From assembly GCF_013364155.1 (NCBI RefSeq), contig NZ_CP054916.1:6321001-6385000 (forward strand): a DNA stretch of 64,000 nt, written 5' to 3'. The DNA is from Streptomyces sp. NA02950 (GTDB taxonomy: Bacteria; Actinomycetota; Actinomycetes; Streptomycetales; Streptomycetaceae). The notes under the pieces are model-generated. The model saw only the letters and a list, made by a program, of their open reading frames with translations. It was not told the DNA's origin and did not search any database. Both the position numbers and the translations under genes were made by a program. Below are positions 24,164-35,649 of this stretch, one piece after another (position 1 is the stretch's first letter; every line of letters starts with the position of its first letter).

Positions 24164-25612
24164 TCAGGCCACCACCCGCGGCAGCCGCAGACTCATCAGC
24201 GCCGTCACCGCGACCGCCGCCAGCTGGGCCGCCAGCGTGATCACCAGCGCGTCCCCCATGCCCCTCGAGGGAGCCAGCGAGAGGAAGAGCGTGCCGAGCG
24301 TCGCCACACCCAGGGCCAACGCGGACTGCTGGGTGGTGACCATCACACCGCTGCCCACCCCGGCCCGCTCGGTCGGCACATCGGCCAGCACGATCCGGAA
24401 CAGCAGCGGCAGTTGGAGCCCCTGCCCGAAACCCGCCAGCGCAACACCCGGCAGCAGCCCCGCGATCGAGACGTCCGGCCAGTCGCGTCCCACGGCCAGC
24501 ATCAGCAGGGCGAGCCCCACCGCCTGTATCCCGGCGCCGACGGTGACCACCCGGCTGCCGTACCGGGTCACCAGCCGCGGCCCCATCAGGGAGGCCACGA
24601 AGAAGGCGGTGGCCATCGGCGCCAGCGCCATGCCCGCCGCCACCGGCCCGTACCGCAGCCCCTGCTGCAACGCGACCGCGATGACGAACATGAAGCCGCC
24701 GAAGCCGATCGAGAACGGCAGCACCATCGGCAGCCCGCGCCGCAGCCCGCGCAGCGCGAACAGGCTCGGCGGCAGCAGCGGGGTGCGCCCGGCCCGGTCG
24801 GCACGCCGCTCCACCGCGTAGAAGGCGGCGGCCACGAACGGGAACGCGCCGAGCGAGAACCAGGTCCACTGCGGCCAGCCCGCCGCCCGCCCCTCGGTGA
24901 GCGGCACCATCAGCGTGATCAGGGCGAGCGCCAGCAGTACGGTGCCCGGCACATCCACCGGCGCGGGCCGCTCCGAGCGGGTCTCCGGCACCGTGCGCAC
25001 CGCCAGCGCCAGACCGATCAGCGCGACCGGCACGTTCACCAGGAACACCGCGCGCCATCCGGTGCCCGCGAGGTCCGCGGCCACCAGCACCCCGCCCAGG
25101 ATCTGCCCCGCGACCATCGAAAGGCCCGCGGTGGCGCCGTACATGGACAGCGCGCGGGCGCGGCGCGAGCCGGTGGTCGAGGAGTGGATCGTGGCGAGCA
25201 CCTGCGGAAGCATCAGCGCGGACGCGGCGCCCTGCGCCACCCGCGCACCCACCAGGCTCCAGGCGTTCGGGGCGAGGCCGCAGGCCAGCGAGGTCAGCCC
25301 GAAGGCCGCCATCCCGGCCAGGAAGAGCCTGCGCCGCCCGAAGGAGTCGCCCAGCCGCCCGCCGAGGACCAGCAGGACGGCGTACGCCACGCCGTATCCG
25401 GCGACGACGAGCTCCAGTACGGCCGGACCCGCGTGCAGATCGTGGTCCATGGTGGGCAGGGCGACGTTGACGATAAAGAAGTCGATCAGTGGGAGCGCCG
25501 CTCCCAGCAGTACGGTGAACAGCCCCAGCGGGGTCAGCGGCCCTCCGTCGGCCGTGGTCCGCGCCGTGGTTCGGGAAGGGGCGGTCCGGGTACGAATCTC
25601 GGTTTCGGTCAC
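24164..25612 (-). CDS. MFS drug exporter, DHA2 (EmrB/QacA) type
   Basis: This is a 482-residue transporter starting GTG 25612 (VTETEIRTRTAPSR). About 14 membrane segments begin with LFTVLLGAALPLIDFFIVNVALPTM; motif A is GGRLGDSFGRRRLF and motif C-like RVAQGAASALMLPQVLATI. It should export small hydrophobic compounds by proton antiport. It is divergent from an XRE regulator, and a dyad lies between the two starts. Longer frames upstream run antisense to that regulator and are not used. Confidence 0.88.
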   Translation of the reverse strand: MTETEIRTRTAPSRTTARTTADGGPLTPLGLFTVLLGAALPLIDFFIVNVALPTMDHDLHAGPAVLELVVAGYGVAYAVLLVLGGRLGDSFGRRRLFLAGMAAFGLTSLACGLAPNAWSLVGARVAQGAASALMLPQVLATIHSSTTGSRRARALSMYGATAGLSMVAGQILGGVLVAADLAGTGWRAVFLVNVPVALIGLALAVRTVPETRSERPAPVDVPGTVLLALALITLMVPLTEGRAAGWPQWTWFSLGAFPFVAAAFYAVERRADRAGRTPLLPPSLFALRGLRRGLPMVLPFSIGFGGFMFVIAVALQQGLRYGPVAAGMALAPMATAFFVASLMGPRLVTRYGSRVVTVGAGIQAVGLALLMLAVGRDWPDVSIAGLLPGVALAGFGQGLQLPLLFRIVLADVPTERAGVGSGVMVTTQQSALALGVATLGTLFLSLAPSRGMGDALVITLAAQLAAVAVTALMSLRLPRVVA

Positions 25613-25643
25613 GGATACGACGATCGCCGTTCGCTCAGACGGG

Positions 25644-25667
25644 TACCAGATTCTCCTTATCCTGGTA
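25644..25667. promoter_or_regulatory. Dyad between divergent MFS and XRE genes
   Basis: TACCAG (25644-25649) and CTGGTA (25662-25667) are complementary arms 12 bases apart in an AT-rich spacer (attctccttatc). Position between the two starts suggests an operator or promoter element; the arms are short, so confidence is limited. Confidence 0.4.
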
Positions 25668-25714
25668 GCAGCAGTACCTGGCAACTGGTTGAGCCGGTAC
25701 GGCACCCTGGATCC

Positions 25715-26590
25715 ATGACCACAGTGGTGCGGGATACCGCGACCGGCAGCGGGGCCGAGATACGACGCGGCGAACTGGCCGCCTTCCTGCGCAGCAGGCG
25801 CGAGCGCATCACCCCCGAGCAGGTGGGGCTGCCACGCGGCCGCCGCCGGCGCACCCCCGGGCTGCGCCGCGAGGAGGTCGCCCATCTCTCCGCGGTGGGC
25901 GTCACCTGGTACACCTGGCTGGAACAGGCCCGCGACATCCATGTCTCCGCGCAGGTCCTGGACGCCATCGCCCGTGCGCTGCTGCTGGACCGCAGTGAGC
26001 GCGCCCATCTCTTCGCGCTCGCCGGGGCCGCCGATCCGACACCCGCCAGTGAGTGCGTGGGGGTGTCGCAGGCGCTCCAGACCATGCTGGACCAGCTCGA
26101 GCCGTTCCCGGCGTGCGTCCAGAACAGCCGGTTCGATGTGCTCGCCTACAACAGCACCTACGGGCTGCTGCTGTGCGACCTCGACCAGGTGCCCCCGGAG
26201 GACCGCAACTGCCTGTGGCTGGCCTTCACCCATGAGGGCTGGCGGACCGGTCTGGTCGAACGGGACGAGGTGATCCGGCTGATGGCGGCCAAGTTCCGGG
26301 CCGCGATGGCCGAGCATGTCGCGGAACCCGCGTGGAAGGCGCTGGTGAAGCGGCTGGAGGACGCGTCACCGGAGTTCCGGGAGGTCTGGGCGCGGCACGA
26401 GGTGCTGCGGCCCTCCGACAAGGTCAAGCTCTTCCGGCAGTCGCAGGTGGGCCTGTTGCGGCTGTCCGCCACCAGTTTGTGGACCGGCCCGAACCAGGGC
26501 CCCAAGCTGCTCACCTACACCCCGGCCGACACCGAGAGCCGTGAGCGGCTGGAGCGGCTCCAGGAACTGGCGTCGGCCCGGGTGGCGTAG
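25715..26590 (+). CDS. XRE family regulator, MmyB-like
   Basis: A product of 291 residues starts at ATG 25715. The HTH region reads LAAFLRSRRERITPEQVGL...RRTPGLRREEVAHLSAVGVTWYTWLEQARDI, the hallmark of MmyB-like streptomycete regulators, followed by the PAS-like ligand domain (PACVQNSRFDVLAYNSTYGLLL, WLAFTHEGWR, FRQSQVGLLRL). These proteins are often divergent from an enzyme or exporter that they control; here it is the DHA2 exporter at 24164. Confidence 0.9.
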   Translation: MTTVVRDTATGSGAEIRRGELAAFLRSRRERITPEQVGLPRGRRRRTPGLRREEVAHLSAVGVTWYTWLEQARDIHVSAQVLDAIARALLLDRSERAHLFALAGAADPTPASECVGVSQALQTMLDQLEPFPACVQNSRFDVLAYNSTYGLLLCDLDQVPPEDRNCLWLAFTHEGWRTGLVERDEVIRLMAAKFRAAMAEHVAEPAWKALVKRLEDASPEFREVWARHEVLRPSDKVKLFRQSQVGLLRLSATSLWTGPNQGPKLLTYTPADTESRERLERLQELASARVA

Positions 26591-26630
26591 CGGAGGGCTC
26601 CGCCGCGGAACGGAAGCCCGCCGCACGCCC

Positions 26631-28118
26631 TCACCTCCTCGCGTCCGCCGAGGTCTGCCACGCCGGAGCCCCCTCCTCGAAGAGGGCCGCCGCATGCCGG
26701 GTGGTGCCCTCCGCCCAGCGACCGGTGGTCACCACCCCCAGCAGCAGGATGAGGGCACCGCATCCGGCGATGATCCACCAGGCGGGCCGGGCGGCGTCCA
26801 CGAACGCCGCGGCGGCCCCGGCCGATGCGGCGTGCCCGGCCGCACCGGCCGCCGAGGCGGCGCCCGCGGCCAGCACCGCGCCGATGACCGCGACCCCGAG
26901 CGAGGTCCCGACCTGACGGCTGGTGGAGGCCACGGCGGCGGCGACCCCGGCCTGGGAGCGCGGCATCCCGGAGACCGCCGTATTGGTGATCGGGGCGTTG
27001 ACCAGGCCGAAGCCGATGCCGAACAGCACAAAGCCGATCAGCAGCAGCGCATCGGTGGCCTCGGCGTCGAAGACCGCGAAGAGCACCCCGCTGGCCGCCA
27101 TCGCCACCCCGGCGAGCACCAGTGGCACCCGGGGCCCGTGGGTGCCGACCAGTCGCCCCGACAGCGGTGCGCACACGAAGCACATGAGCGCCATCGGCAG
27201 GATCCACAGTCCGGCGCCCAGCGCGCTGAGCCCGCGCACGTCCTGGAGGTACAGCGTGTTCATGAAGAGGAAGCCGCCGAACGCCGCGAAGGCGCTCACC
27301 GCGATCATCGTGGCCCCGCTGAACGGCGCGCTGTGGAAGAACCGCACATCGATCAGGGGTTCCGTGCGCCGCCGCTCGCAGCGGATCAGCCCGGCGAGCG
27401 CGGCGGCGGAGACGGCCGTGCAGGTCAGGATCAGCGGCGAGGTCCAGCCCCGGTCCGGCGCCTCGATGATCGCGTAGGTGAGAAAGCCGAGGACGGCGAT
27501 GACCAGCAGCTGACCGACGGGATCGGCCCGGCGCGGCCTCGGAGCGCGGGACTCCGGCACATAGCGCGCGGTCAGCGCCAGCGCCGCGATCCCGAGCGGA
27601 AGGTTTATCCAGAAGATCGAACGCCAGCCGACCGACTCCACCATCAGCCCGCCGACGATCGGCCCGGCGGCCATGCTGATGCCGACCACTCCGCCCCACA
27701 CCCCGATCGCACGGGCCCGCTCCCGGGGCTCGGTGAAGGTGTTGGTGATGATCGACATCGCGACCGGGTTGAGCATCGAACCGCCGACCGCCTGCACCAT
27801 CCGGAAGCCGACCAGCGCCCCCAGACTGGGCGCGAGGCTGCACAGTGCCGAGCCGAGTGTGAAGACCACCAGCCCGGCCTGAAAGGTGCGCCGCCGTCCC
27901 ACCCGGTCGGCCGTGGAACCCGCGAGCATCAGCAGAGAGGCCAGGACGAGAATGTAGGCGTCGATCGTCCACTGCATCCCGGAGACGGAGGCGTGCAGCT
28001 CGCCCCGGATCGATGGCAGCGCGACATTGAGGACGGTGTTGTCGAGACTGACGAGCAGCAGGCTCATACAGCAGATGGCCAGCACGAGCATGCGGCGCCG
28101 GTGGCTCAGCTCACCCAT
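26631..28118 (-). CDS. MFS drug exporter, DHA2 type
   Basis: The 495-residue transporter has about 14 membrane segments: SLLLVSLDNTVLNVALPSI (first helix with the acidic residue), motif A AGSTADRVGRRRTFQ, motif C region VGFRMVQAVGGSMLNPVAMS, and a long Ala/Gly-rich linker AGAASAAGAAGHAASAGAAAAF before the last helix. It starts at ATG 28118 and is divergent from dus. No dedicated regulator is adjacent; substrate unknown. Confidence 0.88.
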   Translation of the reverse strand: MGELSHRRRMLVLAICCMSLLLVSLDNTVLNVALPSIRGELHASVSGMQWTIDAYILVLASLLMLAGSTADRVGRRRTFQAGLVVFTLGSALCSLAPSLGALVGFRMVQAVGGSMLNPVAMSIITNTFTEPRERARAIGVWGGVVGISMAAGPIVGGLMVESVGWRSIFWINLPLGIAALALTARYVPESRAPRPRRADPVGQLLVIAVLGFLTYAIIEAPDRGWTSPLILTCTAVSAAALAGLIRCERRRTEPLIDVRFFHSAPFSGATMIAVSAFAAFGGFLFMNTLYLQDVRGLSALGAGLWILPMALMCFVCAPLSGRLVGTHGPRVPLVLAGVAMAASGVLFAVFDAEATDALLLIGFVLFGIGFGLVNAPITNTAVSGMPRSQAGVAAAVASTSRQVGTSLGVAVIGAVLAAGAASAAGAAGHAASAGAAAAFVDAARPAWWIIAGCGALILLLGVVTTGRWAEGTTRHAAALFEEGAPAWQTSADARR

Positions 28119-28255
28119 GGTTGAACGTTACATCGATATGGTCCCGGCGGTCGTCAGAACCGCTCGGCGTATCCCTTCCGCATGGGGGCGGGACATCCCG
28201 GCTCGCGAGTGCGGGACAATGGGAGGTCTGTCGTACCCGCGAGGAAGCTCACTCC

Positions 28256-29395
28256 ATGACGCAGCCGCAGTTGCAGTTCGGACCGCACACGGTCCAGCCA
28301 CCGGTCGTGCTCGCACCGATGGCCGGGATCACCAACGCGCCGTTCCGCACCCTGTGCCGGGAGTTCTCCGGCGGCAAGGGGCTGTTCGTCAGCGAGATGA
28401 TCACCACCCGGGCGCTGGTCGAGCGGGACGCCAAGACCATGCGGCTGATCCACTTCGACGGCACCGAGAAGCCGCGCTCCATCCAGCTCTACGGGGTCGA
28501 CCCGGTGACCGTCGGCAAGGCCGTCCGCATGATCGTGGACGAGGACCTGGCCGACCACATCGACCTCAACTTCGGCTGCCCGGTCCCCAAGGTCACCCGC
28601 AAGGGCGGCGGCTCCGCGCTGCCGTACAAGCGCCATCTGCTGCGCGCCATCCTGCGCGAGGCGGTGTCCGGCGCCGGCCCGCTCCCGGTGACCATGAAGA
28701 TGCGCAAGGGCATCGACGACGACCACATCACCTTCCTCGACGCGGGCCGGATCGCGGTCGAGGAGGGCGTGACCGCCATCGCCCTGCACGGGCGCACGGC
28801 GGCCCAGCACTACGGCGGTACGGCCGACTGGGACGCCATCGCCCGGCTCAAGGAGACCGTCCCCGAGATCCCGGTGCTGGGCAACGGCGACATCTGGTCC
28901 GCCGACGACGCGGTGCGGATGATGCGCGAGACCGGCTGCGACGGCGTGGTCGTCGGCCGCGGCTGCCTGGGGCGGCCCTGGCTCTTCGGCGACCTGGTGG
29001 CCGCCTTCGAGCCGGACGGCGGCGCCGGGTCCGCGCGCCCCACCCTCAAGGAGGTGGCGGCCGTGATGCTGCGCCACGCCGAACTGCTGGCCCAGTGGCT
29101 GGAGGACGAGGAGCGCGGCGTCATCGACTTCCGCAAGCACGTCGCCTGGTACACCAAGGGCTTCTCGGTCGGTTCCGAGATGCGCAAGCGGCTCGCGGTC
29201 GCCTCCTCCCTCGCCGAACTGGCCGCCCTGCTCGGCGATCTCGACCTGGACCAGGAGTGGCCCCCCGGCGCCGACGGCCCCCGCGGCCGCACCTCCGGCC
29301 GCAACCGCGTGGTCCTGCCGGACGGCTGGCTCAACGACCCCTGGGACCGCGCGGACGTGAGCGCGGACGCGGAGCTGGACACCTCGGGCGGCTGA
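28256..29395 (+). CDS. dusB: tRNA-dihydrouridine synthase (DusB type)
   Basis: A product of 379 residues starts at ATG 28256 (MTQPQLQFGPHTVQPPVVLA; GGAAG upstream). FMN barrel motifs are LAPMAGITNAPFRTL, the catalytic Cys in DLNFGCPVPKVTRKGGG, ALHGRTAAQHYGGTADWDAI and GNGDIWSADDAVRMM. It reduces specific uridines in tRNA to dihydrouridine with NADPH. The conserved C-terminal extension with RKHVAWYTKGF supports DusB over other subfamilies. A longer frame from 28121 overlaps the MFS promoter and is not preferred. Confidence 0.93.
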   Translation: MTQPQLQFGPHTVQPPVVLAPMAGITNAPFRTLCREFSGGKGLFVSEMITTRALVERDAKTMRLIHFDGTEKPRSIQLYGVDPVTVGKAVRMIVDEDLADHIDLNFGCPVPKVTRKGGGSALPYKRHLLRAILREAVSGAGPLPVTMKMRKGIDDDHITFLDAGRIAVEEGVTAIALHGRTAAQHYGGTADWDAIARLKETVPEIPVLGNGDIWSADDAVRMMRETGCDGVVVGRGCLGRPWLFGDLVAAFEPDGGAGSARPTLKEVAAVMLRHAELLAQWLEDEERGVIDFRKHVAWYTKGFSVGSEMRKRLAVASSLAELAALLGDLDLDQEWPPGADGPRGRTSGRNRVVLPDGWLNDPWDRADVSADAELDTSGG

Positions 29396-29509
29396 GTCCG
29401 GGTGCGCCGTGCGGCCGGGCGCACGGGTTCCCGGCGAGGACCACGACTGCACCCGGCGGACGCGGAAGCCCTGGAGGCCCTGGGCGGTGACGGCGATCCC
29501 GTCCGAGGG

Positions 29510-30847
29510 TCAGGCACGCGCCTCCGCCAGCGCCAGGTCCAGTGCCAGCGCCGCCGTCCAGCTGAAGGACGTCGTGCCGCGGGCCCGCCCCGTGTACGGG
29601 TCGACGTATTCGGCGAAGCCGGAGGCGGCGGCCCACTCGAGCACGGTGGTGCGCAGGGTGTCGGCCGCGGCCGTCTCGCCGTGCAGCCGCAGGGCGCGCT
29701 CCAGCAGCCAGTTGACGTTGAACCAGGCGGGGCCGCGCCAGTAGCGGGACGGGTCGAAGGCGGGGCCCCGCAGGTCGTAGCTGGGGACCAGCCGGGTCGT
29801 CCGGCCCAGGCCGAAGTGCTCGCCGTGGAGCGTACGGACCAGGGTCCGCGCGATCACGGGCGGCAGGTCCGGGAGGAGGAGGGGGAGCAGGCCCGCCGCG
29901 CTCAGCTCGGGCACCAGGGTGTCCGCCGGCACGTCGCGGCAGAGGAACAGCCCGGTGGCGGGGGACCAGAGCCGGTCCACCAGGGCGGTGGTGAGCCGGG
30001 CGGCCCGCGCCCGGTGGGGTGCGGGGTCGGCACCGGCCGCCGACGCGATCTCGGCCAGGGCGTGTTCGGAGGCGATCAGCAGGGCGTTGACACCGGGGTC
30101 CTCGACGGCGAAGGCCGGTTCGGCGGCCTCGTCCCGGTAGCCGCTGTCCCGGTAGTCCGTGGCGAGCCGGACATAGCGTCCGTAGTCCAGATCGGTCGGC
30201 CGGTCGGCGGCGGCGCCGTGGTCGAGGTCGGCGCGGTGGAAGGTGCCCGGCGGGACCGGGGTGACACGGGCCAGCGGGGCGTCCCAGCAGGGGCTGTTGT
30301 CCATCCCGGGCTCCCAGGGGTGGACCGCCGACACCAGCCCGTGGCCGCCCCGGTCGCGGGCCCGGAGCAGATAGCCGTGCCAGGCGGTGAGCCGGGGATA
30401 CGCCCGTGCCAGGAAGCCGTGGCGGGCCGAGGCGGTCGGGTCGGCGCGGTGCACCAGCAGTGCGGCGAGCGCGTGGACCGGGGGCTGGACGATGCCGGAG
30501 GTCTCCGGGTGCGCGGGGGCCCCGGCGGCGGCGCCCGCCGTGGAGGAGCGCCAGAAGTCCGGGCCGGGGAAGTAGGCGTCGCGCGGCACCGCCGGGTTGA
30601 AGACGATGTGCGGGATCCGTCCGTCGCCCCACTGGGCGGTGAACAGGGTCTCCAGTTCGCGCTGGGCACGGCGCACCGACAGATGGCGCAGTCCGATCGC
30701 GATGAACGCCGAGTCCCAGCTCCACTGGTGGGGGTAGAGGCCGTGGGAGGGGACGGTGGAGGAGCCGGTCCAGTTGTCGCGGAGTACCCGGCGGGCACCC
30801 TGTTCCAGCCGTTCGCGCGGTCCGGGCTCGGGCCGGGTGCCGGTCAC
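29510..30847 (-). CDS. GH63-type alpha-glycosidase (glucosylglycerate hydrolase-like)
   Basis: The 445-residue (alpha/alpha)6-barrel protein shows GLYPHQWSWDSAFIAIG near the N-terminus, VHPWEPGMDNSPCWD in the middle and YWRGPAWFNVNWLL then SFSWTAALALDLAL near the end, the pattern of bacterial GH63 mannosyl/glucosylglycerate hydrolases and related trehalase-like enzymes. No signal peptide, so cytoplasmic. It would hydrolyse a compatible-solute-like glycoside; exact substrate is not certain. It stands alone between dus and ppdK. Confidence 0.8.
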   Translation of the reverse strand: MTGTRPEPGPRERLEQGARRVLRDNWTGSSTVPSHGLYPHQWSWDSAFIAIGLRHLSVRRAQRELETLFTAQWGDGRIPHIVFNPAVPRDAYFPGPDFWRSSTAGAAAGAPAHPETSGIVQPPVHALAALLVHRADPTASARHGFLARAYPRLTAWHGYLLRARDRGGHGLVSAVHPWEPGMDNSPCWDAPLARVTPVPPGTFHRADLDHGAAADRPTDLDYGRYVRLATDYRDSGYRDEAAEPAFAVEDPGVNALLIASEHALAEIASAAGADPAPHRARAARLTTALVDRLWSPATGLFLCRDVPADTLVPELSAAGLLPLLLPDLPPVIARTLVRTLHGEHFGLGRTTRLVPSYDLRGPAFDPSRYWRGPAWFNVNWLLERALRLHGETAAADTLRTTVLEWAAASGFAEYVDPYTGRARGTTSFSWTAALALDLALAEARA

Positions 30848-30964
30848 GGGCCCTCCTCGTCCTGGAATGTGCCGTCACGATAGCGGGACGGGGTGCCGGC
30901 CCAGGTCCGGGAGGGGTGTGCCGCGCCCCGCTCGGGGCCTGTACGACCCCGCTCACCTGCATAT

Positions 30965-31070
30965 CGCTCATCTGAGCGAGTGCCCTCTCGTTGTATCCAA
31001 AAGGCGAGACGAAGCGCTTCGCAAGGGCGTGATTCTCGCCACTCTGATCGGGTCTTCGCTCAGATGAGCG
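30965..31070. promoter_or_regulatory. Paired 14-bp operator-like sites upstream of ppdK
   Basis: CGCTCATCTGAGCG (30965-30978) and CGCTCAGATGAGCG (31057-31070) are reverse complements of each other, and each is itself a CGCTCA/TGAGCG dyad. They lie 92 bases apart in the 540-base region between the glycosidase and ppdK starts, which holds no convincing gene. They could bind one regulator cooperatively and serve either divergent promoter. Confidence 0.5.
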
Positions 31071-31390
31071 GTTGTCCGGAGGGGTTCCGATGGGTCAAGC
31101 CTGTGCTCACCTCTCCAATACGTGGCACTCAGTGCCACCCTGTTGATGTTCGATAGCTCCCATGATCCATTACGTAGAGTGAGTGAAGCGGAAGATGATC
31201 TCAGCGGAGCGTGGGCATGTGTTCGAGCCTTGAAGGCTTGGCAAAATGACGCCGGTCTCCCGCCGCACTTTCGAACGCGTGGCAGGCGGGTGGTTACAGC
31301 CGAATGACGGTGGAGTGGACATGCTCAGACGCCTTCGATCTGGGTACGCTCCCCGCCGTCAGGGCAGCCGAGCCGAGGAGATCGAGTCCC

Positions 31391-34114
<2,724 letters not shown>

Positions 34115-34168
34115 GAACCACCGGGGCGCGGCCGGGAATCCCTCAACCCGGCGGCCCCGGCTCTCAAA

Positions 34169-34201
34169 GGGGGCGGCACCTTGTGCGGAGGTGCCGCCCC
34201 C
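34169..34201 (+). terminator. Hairpin terminator after ppdK
   Basis: Arms GGGGGCGGCACCT (34169-34181) and AGGTGCCGCCCCC (34189-34201) pair perfectly over 13 bases with a 7-base loop, 54 bases after the ppdK stop. The remaining 34202-34517 is a gene-free stretch with no other feature I can support. Confidence 0.85.
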
Positions 34202-34517
34202 TCTCACTCCCCCCACGGGAGCTGTTGCCACTCGCATCGGCTACGGGCGGCAACACAAGTGCCCAGTCGCCGTAACGCACTCGTCACCCCCCACGGGAAC
34301 GAGCTAAGTGGCTCTGAGCACCGCCTGTTGAGTTTCGGACGGCCCCCGGAGCTTTTCCCGGTGACCTCCCGTTTGCACGAGGAACAGCTTTCCTCTTCGC
34401 AGGCCCGAAGCGCGCCCCGTTTCACATCTGGCCAAAAGGGCGTGGTGACTGACCGTGCAAGCGTGCATACTCATCGGTGATCGGGGGGACGGTCGGCATG
34501 TCACATGTGAGGGTCTA

Positions 34518-35585
34518 GTGCTACGTGTTCATTTCAGTGAACTCGATCTGGCCCGGCTGCGGATGGCAGTCCGCCCGGATGTGCTCTGGGAAACCGTTTT
34601 AAGTTTCCATCGCCTGCGGGAGAGCCGGGCCGAGACCGTATACGGGGAATGGCGTTCGGAAGCGCGTAACCGCCTCAACGGTGAAGCGCGCCTCCTGGCA
34701 CCCCTCATTCCCTCGCGCGGATATTTTCCTGACTTCCTGACACCCGCGGAAGGGGTAATCGGTTGCGACAGCGCCATGGCCGCACTGCGTGCCACACCGG
34801 GAGAGCGCTTGCACAAGGAGATCGCCGGGCTCCCGGCGTCCCGCGCCCTCCCGGGCTGGATACGTGATCTCGCCCAGGGCGGGGCACGTTCGCTGGATCG
34901 TTTGATCACCACACTGCGCACCTACCACCGAGCCGCCATCGCCCCGTACTGGCCCCATATCCAGGCCCGGATCGAAGCCGACCGGGCCGCCCGGGGCCGC
35001 GCGCTGCTGGACGGCGGGGCGGACGGGCTGCTGTCCTCGCTGCCGCCCACGATGCGCTGGCGGGCACCGGTGCTGGAGGTCGACTACCCCGTCGACCGGG
35101 ACCTGTTTCTGCGCGGCAGAGGGCTGTTGCTGCTGCCGTCGTTCTTCTGCCGCGGCACCCCGGTGACCTTCCGCAACCCGGATCTGACACCGGTGCTGGT
35201 CTATCCGGTCGAGCACGCCCGGCGCACCGCACCACCCCGCCTCCAGCCACGCCCGGCCACCGCGCCGGCCTGCGCCCGCTCGCTGGGCAAGCTGGTCGGT
35301 CAGACGCGTTCGGCGGTGCTGCTGGAGGTCGGCGGCGGCTGCACCACCAGTGAACTGGCCCGCAGAGTGGGCGTATCGCTCGCCTCGGCCAGCCAGCACG
35401 CCAGCGTGCTCCGCGAAGCGGGGCTGGTGCACACCCTGCGCCAGGGCAGCGCCGTGCTGCACACGTTGACCCCGCTGGGCGCGGCCCTGCTGCACGGCGG
35501 CGGCTCCCCGGGGGAGCGGGTCTTCGGCACGGCGGCGGCGTTCCCGGCGGTGGCCGGCGCGCAGGGGCCGTCGGGGCGTGGATGA
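34518..35585 (+). CDS. ArsR-type winged-helix regulator with N-terminal DUF5937-like domain
   Basis: A product of 355 residues starts at GTG 34518 (VLRVHFSELDLARLRMAVRP). Residues 1-230 match the streptomycete domain of unknown function usually placed before an ArsR HTH (WETVLSFHRLRE, PLIPSRGYFPDFLTP, FFCRGTPVTFRNPDLTPVLVYPV). The C-terminal winged helix reads LGKLVGQTRSAVLLEVGGGCTTSELARRVGVSLASASQHASVLREAGLV. Metal-binding Cys of classic ArsR are absent from the HTH. Converges on the sugar ABC operon; targets unknown. Confidence 0.82.
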   Translation: MLRVHFSELDLARLRMAVRPDVLWETVLSFHRLRESRAETVYGEWRSEARNRLNGEARLLAPLIPSRGYFPDFLTPAEGVIGCDSAMAALRATPGERLHKEIAGLPASRALPGWIRDLAQGGARSLDRLITTLRTYHRAAIAPYWPHIQARIEADRAARGRALLDGGADGLLSSLPPTMRWRAPVLEVDYPVDRDLFLRGRGLLLLPSFFCRGTPVTFRNPDLTPVLVYPVEHARRTAPPRLQPRPATAPACARSLGKLVGQTRSAVLLEVGGGCTTSELARRVGVSLASASQHASVLREAGLVHTLRQGSAVLHTLTPLGAALLHGGGSPGERVFGTAAAFPAVAGAQGPSGRG

Positions 35586-35592
35586 CGCCCCT

Positions 35593-35630
35593 GCTGAAAC
35601 GGTTCGCGCCCGCGCTGAAACGGTTCGCGC
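35593..35630. repeat. Two direct copies of a 17-base repeat between convergent genes
   Basis: GCTGAAACGGTTCGCGC occurs at 35593-35609 and again at 35614-35630 (period 21). The core GAAACGGTTC is 8/10 palindromic and recalls LacI-type half-sites, but the place is between two gene ends, so a regulatory role is doubtful. Confidence 0.5.
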
Positions 35631-35649
35631 GACCTCGCCGCCGGGCGGC

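Noticed and set aside
24413..25714. Upstream extension of the MmyB-like regulator to 725 residues
   Set aside because: The added part is antisense to the MFS gene and is low-complexity His/Arg/Gln; the natural start is ATG 25715.
31122..31307. A 61-residue plus-strand frame in the ppdK leader
   Set aside because: No RBS, no codon bias and no similarity; the area looks like a regulatory leader.
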